DNA of 6,325 bases from Clostridia bacterium (GTDB lineage: Bacteria; Bacillota; Clostridia; Christensenellales; CAG-314), in the NCBI GenBank assembly GCA_028710055.1, contig JAQUSX010000043.1:1-6325 (forward strand). The letters are read 5' to 3'. Under the pieces are notes generated by a model. That model worked only from the letters and a program-made list of their open reading frames with translations, did not search any database and was not told the origin of the DNA. Every line of letters begins with the position of its first letter. Position 1 is the stretch's first letter. Made by a program: the position numbers and the translations under genes. Shown here piece after piece: positions 1 to 4,842 of the stretch.

Positions 1-1
1 A

Positions 2-1999
2 AATAATATTCCGCAAACGAAATTTACTGAAAAAACAGTTGTGAAACAGGAAAGCGAACTCGGCGAATTATCACGATTCGGCACCGATATCACGCAAAAA
101 GCAATAGACGGAAAACTTGACCCCGTTATAGGCCGCGAAGAAGAAATAAGCCGTATTATACAAATACTTTCCCGCCGCACGAAAAACAACCCGATTTTGA
201 TAGGCGAGCCCGGCGTCGGAAAGTCGTCGGTAGTGGAAGGGCTTGCTCTCCAAATAATCAACGGCGACGTACCTGATTTACTCAAAGACAAAATAGTTTT
301 TTCGCTGGACCTTGCGGGAATGCTTGCTGGTACTAAATACAGAGGCGATTTTGAAGAAAGGTTAAAAGACGCGATTAACGTAGTTACAAACAGCGGAAAA
401 ATAATACTGTTTATCGATGAAATTCATAATCTCGTAGGAGCGGGAGCGACGGCAGACGGCAAAATGGACGCCGCCGATATACTAAAACCGTTGCTTGCCC
501 GAGGCGAACTCCAAACAATCGGAGCGACCACTCTTGACGAATACCGTAAATATATCGAAAAAGATTCCGCGCTTGAACGCAGGTTTCAACCCGTAAAGGT
601 AAATGAGCCAACGATGGCGCAGTCTGTTGAAATATTAAAGGGTTTAAAAGACAAGTACGAAGCGCATCATCAAGTAGTCATTACCGACAGCGCGATAGAA
701 GCGGCGGTAAAATTATCTAATCGTTACATAACCGACAGATTTTTACCCGATAAAGCCATTGACCTTATCGACGAGGCGGCAAGCAGAGCGAAGCTCGACG
801 CTTTTACCACTCCGAAAGAACTTAAAGATATGGAAGAAAAGCTAAAAAATCTTCAAACGGAAATGTACGAAGCCAGCGCGCATCAAGAATTTGTTAGAGC
901 GGAGCAAGCCAGAACTCAAACGGAAAAACTTAACCGCGAGATAAAAGTCTTTAAAGATAAACTTTTAAATAACAGAGCCAATTACACCGCTTCGATTGGA
1001 GAAGAAGAAATCGCTCAAATCGTGTCCAAATGGACCGGCATACCCGTAACACGCCTTAGCGAAAGCGAGAGCGAAAGATTATTAGGGCTTGAAGCAACGC
1101 TTGGCAAAAGAGTTGTCGGTCAGACAGAGGCCGTTTCCGCCGTCGCAAGGGCTATACGCCGCGCGAGAGCGGGACTGAAAGACCCCAAAAGACCGATAGG
1201 AAGTTTTATTTTTGTGGGACCTACGGGCGTAGGAAAAACCGAACTGACCAAAGCATTGGCGGAAGCTGTTTTCGGCGACGAAAATCTGCTTATCAGGCTC
1301 GATATGAGCGAATATATGGAAAAACACAGCGCGAGCAAACTTATAGGCGCGCCCCCTGGATACGTCGGTTTTGACGAATCGGGTCAATTAACGGAAAAAG
1401 TAAGAAGAAAACCGTATTCGGTCGTACTATTCGATGAAGTGGAAAAAGCTCATCCCGACGTATTTAATCTGCTTTTGCAAATACTGGACGACGGCAGACT
1501 TACCGACAGCAAAGGCAGAGTAGTTGACTTTAAAAACACGATTATTATTATGACAAGTAATGTAGGGGCGGACTTTACCAAAGGCGTGAAAAAAATCGGT
1601 TTTGAAAATCAAAACGTTTCCGCCTACGACGAGATGAAAGAAAAAATGCTTGCCGCGTTAAAAGATCATTTTAAACCCGAGTTTTTAAACAGAGTCGACG
1701 ACATAATAGTATTTAATAATCTTACCAAAGACGAGCTTAACCATATAGCGGAAATATTGACCGCGGATTTATCAAAAAGACTATCGGGGCAGGTCAATCT
1801 CAGTTTTACAAAAGACGCTATTGACTTTCTTTCGTCCAAAGGCTATGATAAAGAATATGGAGCAAGACCGCTAAAAAGAGCCATTCAAAGGCTGGTAGAA
1901 GACAAACTTTCAGAGAAAATTTTGGACGGTAATTTAATTAAAGGCGACCAAATTACCGTATCTATCGAAAACGGAAAACTTGTTTTTATAAAAAAATAA
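2..1999 (+). CDS. clpC: ClpC-type AAA+ unfoldase, 5'-partial (N-domain outside window)
   Basis: ATPase subunit of the cytoplasmic ClpCP protease: it unfolds substrates with ATP and threads them into ClpP. The frame is open to the left edge, so residues are counted from the codon at position 2 (665 visible). D1 has Walker A GEPGVGKS (68-75), pore loop KYRG (112-115), Walker B ILFIDE (135-140), sensor GATT (174-177) and arginine finger ERR (192-194). A short coiled segment with a UVR-like stretch ([11 protein letters not shown], about 294-304) separates D1 from D2. This short middle domain points to ClpC, not ClpB. D2 has Walker A GPTGVGKT (406-413), pore loop GYVG (453-456), Walker B VVLFDE (474-479), ClpP-docking tripeptide IGF (532-534) and sensor-2 GAR (620-622). 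ClpC is usually about 810 residues, so about 145, the N-domain for adaptors and phosphoarginine, are missing to the left. The GTG at 41 has no ribosome binding site and lies in the linker, so it is not the start. The stop is TAA, 36 nt before hpf. Any CtsR operator would be off-window. Confidence 0.96.
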   Translation, partial: NNIPQTKFTEKTVVKQESELGELSRFGTDITQKAIDGKLDPVIGREEEISRIIQILSRRTKNNPILIGEPGVGKSSVVEGLALQIINGDVPDLLKDKIVFSLDLAGMLAGTKYRGDFEERLKDAINVVTNSGKIILFIDEIHNLVGAGATADGKMDAADILKPLLARGELQTIGATTLDEYRKYIEKDSALERRFQPVKVNEPTMAQSVEILKGLKDKYEAHHQVVITDSAIEAAVKLSNRYITDRFLPDKAIDLIDEAASRAKLDAFTTPKELKDMEEKLKNLQTEMYEASAHQEFVRAEQARTQTEKLNREIKVFKDKLLNNRANYTASIGEEEIAQIVSKWTGIPVTRLSESESERLLGLEATLGKRVVGQTEAVSAVARAIRRARAGLKDPKRPIGSFIFVGPTGVGKTELTKALAEAVFGDENLLIRLDMSEYMEKHSASKLIGAPPGYVGFDESGQLTEKVRRKPYSVVLFDEVEKAHPDVFNLLLQILDDGRLTDSKGRVVDFKNTIIIMTSNVGADFTKGVKKIGFENQNVSAYDEMKEKMLAALKDHFKPEFLNRVDDIIVFNNLTKDELNHIAEILTADLSKRLSGQVNLSFTKDAIDFLSSKGYDKEYGARPLKRAIQRLVEDKLSEKILDGNLIKGDQITVSIENGKLVFIKK

Positions 2000-2020
2000 A
2001 TCGAATATACTTTTACAAAA

Positions 2021-2028
2021 AAGGAGGA
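2021..2028 (+). promoter_or_regulatory. Ribosome binding site of hpf
   Basis: AAGGAGGA is a near-perfect anti-Shine-Dalgarno match lying 7 nt before the ATG at 2036. It fixes the hpf start and predicts strong translation. Confidence 0.9.
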
Positions 2029-2035
2029 AAAAACA

Positions 2036-2575
2036 ATGAAGCTAGAAATTATTTCAAAAAATTATCGTATGTCAGACAGACTGGAAACCATTTTGAAAAA
2101 CAAAATCAACCGTCTTGACAAGTATTTTCCAAACGGTGAAACCCCGGTAAAAGTCGTACTAAACGGAGATGAGAAACGCTGCAAAATGGAAGTTTCCATT
2201 CTTTATCACGGTTCGCAAATCCGTTCCGAAATAGGCGGCGACACGATGTACTACATTATCGACGACATTCTTCCAAAGCTTGAAAGACAAATCGTCAAAC
2301 ACCGCACAAAACTTAATGAGCGTTACAAAATGCCTTCTATTCAAAACGACGAGTATATGTATACTTCCGAAGTCGTAAAAGAAGAAAAAGATTATTGCGT
2401 AGCGAAAACTAAAAAATTCCCCATTCAAAGCGTGGAACTAAAAGAAGCGGTGGAAAATCTTGAAATGCTCGGACACGATTTTTATATGTTTGTAAACGCC
2501 GCAACGGGTAACGTGGAACTTGTGTACCGCAGAAAAGACGGCTCCGTCGGTCACCTTCAACCTTATTTGGAATAA
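2036..2575 (+). CDS. hpf: Ribosome hibernation promoting factor, long form
   Basis: Binds the 30S decoding region during starvation or stress and, in its long form, dimerises 70S ribosomes into inactive 100S particles. At 179 residues it matches long HPF (about 180-190), not the roughly 95-110-residue short HPF/YfiA. The N-terminal S30AE domain covers about residues 1-100 and begins MKLEIISKNYRMSD, typical of the family. A charged variable linker follows. The C-terminal dimerisation domain spans 126-179, with family hallmarks MLGHDFYMFVNA and VYRRKDGSVGHLQP. The ATG is set by a strong AAGGAGGA. It starts 36 nt after the clpC stop and no convincing promoter lies between, so co-transcription with clpC is likely, although an internal promoter within clpC cannot be excluded. 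It is followed by a strong hairpin terminator. Identification is firm; the shared control with clpC is inference. Confidence 0.96.
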   Translation: MKLEIISKNYRMSDRLETILKNKINRLDKYFPNGETPVKVVLNGDEKRCKMEVSILYHGSQIRSEIGGDTMYYIIDDILPKLERQIVKHRTKLNERYKMPSIQNDEYMYTSEVVKEEKDYCVAKTKKFPIQSVELKEAVENLEMLGHDFYMFVNAATGNVELVYRRKDGSVGHLQPYLE

Positions 2576-2589
2576 AGATAAAAATTTTT

Positions 2590-2619
2590 AAAGAGAGTCA
2601 ATCTTGACTCTCTTTTTTT
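2590..2619 (+). terminator. Intrinsic terminator after hpf, possibly bidirectional
   Basis: AAAGAGAGTCAA (2590-2601) is exactly complementary to TTGACTCTCTTT (2604-2615). In practice the stem is about 10 bp with a 6-nt loop, and a run of seven T (2613-2619) ends it. It begins 14 nt after the hpf stop. Read on the minus strand, the same stem is followed by TTTAAAAATTTTTA, so it may also end the convergent minus-strand gene that stops at 2680. No other good terminator is visible for that gene. Confidence 0.88.
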
Positions 2620-2679
2620 GTTGGGTTAATTGTTAATAGGCTCAAAGCCGTTGGTGAATTTTTAGAAGCTTGCAAAAAA

Positions 2680-2940
2680 TTATTTATCAGTAAACTGCTC
2701 GATTACAAGACAGTCAAAGTCAGTTTCATCAATAAAATCCGTTTTTAAAAACTTAAAATAATTAAAATTTTCGATATTCTCGTAAAACCGCTTTGTAATA
2801 ACGGGCGTGGAAATATCCAGCTCGTGACAAGCTTCTCTTAGCATTTCCTCGGCGTTTTCGCGGGTATGTGCGAGAGTGTTTTTTACGATTTTATTACGGG
2901 TTATTTTGTCCCCGCAAAAAGTCTTTATCCAAAAATTCAT
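2680..2940 (-). CDS. Small uncharacterised protein, 86 residues
   Basis: I do not assign a function. The product has no signal peptide, no membrane segment and no metal-binding motif; it looks like a small soluble alpha/beta protein. Visible parts are an N-terminal strand-like piece MNFWIKTFCGDK, a charged helix TRENAEEMLREACHELDI (about 26-43), a STPVITKRF stretch, and an aromatic/acidic C-terminal half (NYFKFLKTDFIDETDFDCLVIEQF). I recall similar 80-90-residue proteins with an N-terminal W-x-K, an ELDI-x-TPVI core and a closing F-[ID]-x-x-x-F-D-x-L-x-I pattern from Clostridia, but this is memory, not a search. The ATG at 2940 is supported by GGAGAA (2948-2953 on the minus strand) at 7 nt spacing and by a good promoter just upstream. 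It is convergent with hpf and divergent from the DUF362 gene, so it is probably monocistronic. Confidence 0.75.
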   Translation of the reverse strand: MNFWIKTFCGDKITRNKIVKNTLAHTRENAEEMLREACHELDISTPVITKRFYENIENFNYFKFLKTDFIDETDFDCLVIEQFTDK

Positions 2941-2961
2941 TTTATATTTCTCCGTTAGGGT

Positions 2962-2990
2962 ATTTTAACAGCGTATGAAAAAATTTGCAA
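2962..2990 (-). promoter_or_regulatory. Sigma-70/A-type promoter of the 86-residue gene
   Basis: On the minus strand TTGCAA (2990-2985, 4/6 to consensus) and TAAAAT (2967-2962, 5/6) are separated by exactly 17 nt. TGT immediately precedes the -10, giving an extended -10 (TGnTAAAAT). The predicted transcript start near 2955 leaves a leader of about 15 nt containing the GGAG ribosome binding site. Prediction only. Confidence 0.6.
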
Positions 2991-3097
2991 CAGTTGTTTT
3001 AACTGTTTTTATTGCGTTCCCGTGTTATTTTTGTTATTATGTGATAAATATATTAACTAAACGAGGCTGCTATGAATTTAGGAATAGTCAGCGTTAA
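2975..3097 (+). CDS. Possible 40-residue hydrophobic small ORF (doubtful)
   Basis: An ATG at 2975 opens 40 codons ending in TAA at 3095. The product would start MKKFATVVLTVFIAFPCY, i.e. two lysines then an unbroken hydrophobic stretch to about residue 28 (through CYYVINI), then a basic, polar tail (KRGCYEFRNSQR). This resembles a single-span small membrane protein or signal-like leader. It overlaps the first 26 nt of the DUF362 gene in another frame, so translational coupling is conceivable. Against it: the only ribosome binding site candidate is a weak TTAGGG 14 nt upstream, the region is AT-rich intergenic DNA that favours F/I/V/Y codons by chance, and the best downstream promoter lies inside it, so transcripts from that promoter would not encode it. 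I recognise no family. Confidence 0.2.
   Translation: MKKFATVVLTVFIAFPCYFCYYVINILTKRGCYEFRNSQR
2989..3007. promoter_or_regulatory. Interrupted palindrome, candidate operator between divergent promoters
   Basis: AACAGTT (2989-2995), a 5-nt spacer GTTTT, then AACTGTT (3001-3007): perfect 7-bp inverted arms. It touches the minus-strand -35 (2985-2990) and ends 4 nt before the plus-strand -35 (3012-3017). The position and symmetry suit a dimeric regulator controlling both genes. The arms are short and AT-rich, so chance is possible, and no regulator gene is in the window. Confidence 0.4.
3012..3040 (+). promoter_or_regulatory. Sigma-70/A-type promoter of the DUF362-ferredoxin gene
   Basis: TTGCGT (3012-3017, 3/6 to consensus) and TATTAT (3035-3040, 5/6) are 17 nt apart, with TGT before the -10 giving an extended -10 (TGnTATTAT) that would offset the weak -35. 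The predicted start is near 3047, about 25 nt ahead of the ATG at 3072. Prediction only. Confidence 0.5.
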
Positions 3098-4247
3098 AAC
3101 ATACGAACGCGAAGAAATCACAAAAGCCGTTGATGAAATGCTTAATCAGCTCGGCGGAATAACGAAATACGTACCAAAGAATAAAAAAGTTTTTGTAAAA
3201 GCTAACCTTGTCAGAGATATGGCTCCGAGTAAATGCGGCACGACTCATCCCGAAGTCGTTATCGCCGTAGTAAAAAAACTTATCGAGGAATGCAACGCCG
3301 AAGTAACGGTCGGCGACAGTTCGGGCGGCGGATACACAAAAACGCTGATGGGCAACGTTTTCAGAGCGACAAAAATGGATTACGCCTGCGCGGAATCGGG
3401 AGCGAAACTTATTGATGATTTCGGGTATCAAACGGTAGAAATAGACGGCGTTATGCTGCACAAACTCGACGTGACAAATTCTTTTTTGGACGCCGACGTC
3501 GTGATAAATATCGGCAAACTCAAAACCCACAGCTTTACTGGTTTTACCGGTTGCGTGAAAAATCTGTACGGACTTATTCCCGGTCTTATAAAGGTGGAAG
3601 TACACTCCGCTTTCCCAAACTTGGAACAGTTTACGGACGTTTTGATTGACATTGAGCAATACGCGTCAAAAAAAATAGCTTTGCATATACTCGACGCCGT
3701 TTACGGTATGGAAGGCGACGGTCCGACCAACGGCAATCCAAAATTTATCGGCAAACTTATTGCAAGCCCAAATCCGTATTTAGTGGATATCGCGGGCGTT
3801 TCTTTGTTCGCCGACCCAAAATCAATGCCGTTAATTAAAAAAGCAGTAAAAAGGGGAATAATAAGCGAAGACTTCTCCGAATGCGAATTTGATTTAAAAA
3901 AATTAAACAAAGAATATATAGAAGACTTTAAGCGCGTAAAAGTTTTTTCGATAAATTTTACCCAGATGCCGAAATGGTTTGCGAAATTTATTCGCAATTC
4001 TATGTCGCCGAAAGTAAAGCCGCTAAAAAGAATTTGCAAAGGCTGTCAAAAATGTTTTCATCATTGTCCCGCAAAGGCGATAACTATGATGGAAAAAATC
4101 GCTGTCGTGGATCAGTCAAAATGCATAAGATGTTACTGTTGTCAAGAATTGTGTCCATATAACGCTATAAAATTAAGAAAACCTATCGTTTACAGAGTGG
4201 CAAGGCTGTTTTCAAAAGGCAAAACCGTTAAAAAAACTAAAAAGTGA
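3072..4247 (+). CDS. DUF362 protein with C-terminal 2x[4Fe-4S] ferredoxin domain
   Basis: Iron-sulfur protein of unknown reaction, probably cytoplasmic (no signal peptide). Residues about 30-240 form the DUF362 domain: VFVKANLV near 41, VGDSSGGGYTKT near 80, INIGKLKTHSFTGFTGCVKN around 145-164, GMEGDGPTNGNP near 215. The C-terminal region carries two complete ferredoxin motifs: C322-x2-C325-x2-C328-x3-C332-P and C351-x2-C354-x2-C357-x3-C361-P, with one extra Cys at 356, enough for two [4Fe-4S] clusters. A basic tail (KGKTVKKTKK) ends the protein. At 391 residues it is a usual length for the fused DUF362-ferredoxin type common in anaerobes. The ATG follows a modest GAGG (3063-3066) by 5 nt. 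It appears monocistronic, with its own promoter; a hairpin at 4293-4321 may end it. The ferredoxin part implies electron transfer, but donor, acceptor and substrate are unknown. Domain assignment is firm, role is not. Confidence 0.92.
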   Translation: MNLGIVSVKTYEREEITKAVDEMLNQLGGITKYVPKNKKVFVKANLVRDMAPSKCGTTHPEVVIAVVKKLIEECNAEVTVGDSSGGGYTKTLMGNVFRATKMDYACAESGAKLIDDFGYQTVEIDGVMLHKLDVTNSFLDADVVINIGKLKTHSFTGFTGCVKNLYGLIPGLIKVEVHSAFPNLEQFTDVLIDIEQYASKKIALHILDAVYGMEGDGPTNGNPKFIGKLIASPNPYLVDIAGVSLFADPKSMPLIKKAVKRGIISEDFSECEFDLKKLNKEYIEDFKRVKVFSINFTQMPKWFAKFIRNSMSPKVKPLKRICKGCQKCFHHCPAKAITMMEKIAVVDQSKCIRCYCCQELCPYNAIKLRKPIVYRVARLFSKGKTVKKTKK

Positions 4248-4254
4248 TAATTTC

Positions 4255-4283
4255 TTGACTTATAAGTAATATTGTAGTACCAT
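4255..4283 (+). promoter_or_regulatory. Promoter of the greA-lysS operon
   Basis: TTGACT (4255-4260, 5/6) and TACCAT (4278-4283, 4/6) are separated by exactly 17 nt. It starts 8 nt after the DUF362 gene's stop. The predicted transcript start near 4290 gives a leader of about 78 nt that contains a terminator-like hairpin. A perfect 10-bp palindrome ACTTATAAGT (4258-4267) overlaps the -35 and could be a binding site. Prediction only. Confidence 0.6.
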
Positions 4284-4292
4284 ATATCGGTA

Positions 4293-4321
4293 AAAACACC
4301 GGCGCACACGCCAGGTGTTTT
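4293..4321 (+). terminator. Terminator-like hairpin in the DUF362-greA gap / greA leader
   Basis: AAAACACCGGCG (4293-4304), loop CACA, then CGCC, a one-base A bulge (4313), and GGTGTTTT (4314-4321): a 12-bp stem whose core is GC-rich, followed by GTTTAAATTTTTATT. It can serve as the terminator of the upstream DUF362 gene. Because the greA promoter candidate lies before it, it would also be the first element of the greA leader and could attenuate greA-lysS transcription or release a short leader RNA. Confidence 0.7.
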
Positions 4322-4350
4322 GTTTAAATTTTTATTGTAAATCCCTTTCT

Positions 4351-4356
4351 AGGAGG
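4351..4356 (+). promoter_or_regulatory. Ribosome binding site of greA
   Basis: A full AGGAGG lies 11 nt before the ATG at 4368, slightly far but within the usable range. No nearer in-frame start exists, so it supports this ATG. Confidence 0.8.
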
Positions 4357-4367
4357 ATATAAAACTT

Positions 4368-4838
4368 ATGGCAGAATACTTTTTAACGCAAGAAGGTTTT
4401 AACGAGCTTGAAGAAAAACTTAACTATCTAAAATCCGTGCGCAGAACCGAAGTAAGCCAAAAAATCAGCGAAGCGAGAGACCTTGGGGATATTTCCGAAA
4501 ACGCGGAATACGACGCGGCAAAAGATGAACAAGCGTTTGTAGAAGGCGAAATTTTGGAAATTGAAACGAAACTCGCGAACGCCGTCATCATAGATGTGAC
4601 GGATACCAAAGCCGTTACGATAGGCAGCAAAGTTACCGTTGAAATCGCGTCCACAAAAGAGAAAAAAGTTTATACTATTGTCGGAACGAGCGAAACCGAC
4701 CCGTCTGCGGGACGTATCAGCAACGAATCGCCGATAGGAAAATCGCTTATCGGTAAAAAAGCGGGTTCGCCGGTAGTGGTAGAATTGCCAAACAGAAAGA
4801 CGATGCAGATGAAAATACTAAGCATCAAAAAAGGGTAA
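4368..4838 (+). CDS. greA: Transcription elongation factor GreA
   Basis: Rescues backtracked RNA polymerase: its coiled coil enters the secondary channel and stimulates cleavage of the RNA 3' end. The 156 residues match GreA's usual 155-160. The N-terminal coiled coil covers about 1-75, with the tip sequence GDISENAEYDAAKDEQ. The acidic tip residues D41 and E44, which hold the catalytic Mg2+, are present and at the same numbers as in E. coli GreA. The C-terminal FKBP-like domain (about 80-156) has the family stretches TIVGTSETDPSAGRISNESP and PIGKSLIGKKAG. GreB is less likely: the RISNESPIGKSLIGKK pattern is of GreA type. It is first in a tight operon with lysS, 4 nt downstream, an arrangement common in Bacillota. 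It has its own promoter candidate and a structured leader, so attenuation is possible. Confidence 0.97.
   Translation: MAEYFLTQEGFNELEEKLNYLKSVRRTEVSQKISEARDLGDISENAEYDAAKDEQAFVEGEILEIETKLANAVIIDVTDTKAVTIGSKVTVEIASTKEKKVYTIVGTSETDPSAGRISNESPIGKSLIGKKAGSPVVVELPNRKTMQMKILSIKKG
4831..4835 (+). promoter_or_regulatory. Ribosome binding site of lysS
   Basis: AAGGG inside the last greA codons lies 7 nt before the ATG at 4843. It selects this ATG over the ATG at 4838-4840, which meets a stop after one more codon. The overlap with greA suggests translational coupling. Confidence 0.65.
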
Positions 4839-4842
4839 TGAA

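Noticed and set aside
41..43. GTG as the start of a short, N-domain-less Clp ATPase
   Set aside because: The frame is open upstream to the window edge, no ribosome binding site precedes the GTG, and the residues before it look like the usual linker between N-domain and D1. A left-truncated ClpC is far more likely.
1980..2011. Possible hpf-specific promoter (TTGTTT at 1980-1985, TATACT at 2006-2011), or a sigma-H type site around GAAT at 2003-2006
   Set aside because: The sigma-A-like pair has a 20-nt spacer and would start only a few nt before the ribosome binding site. The GAAT has no AGGA-type -35 at the right distance. Not enough to call.
2620..2679. Short stem GGCT-CAA-AGCC (2639-2649) as a second terminator for the minus-strand gene
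   Set aside because: Only 4 bp with a 3-nt loop and no T-run after it on the minus strand; the rest of this stretch shows nothing else.
3078..3659. Long open frame (193 codons) on the minus strand opposite the DUF362 gene
   Set aside because: It is fully antisense to a confidently identified gene, its translation shows no family pattern, and there is no suitable ribosome binding site; it is a shadow of the codon bias of the plus-strand gene.
4838..4840. ATG overlapping the greA stop as the lysS start
   Set aside because: It reads ATG AAA TGA and stops at once. The ATG at 4843 is in the open lysS frame with AAGGG at 7 nt.
4839..4842. T-box or other lysine-responsive leader for lysS
   Set aside because: Only 4 nt separate greA and lysS, so no leader structure fits; the leader before greA is too short and lacks T-box features.
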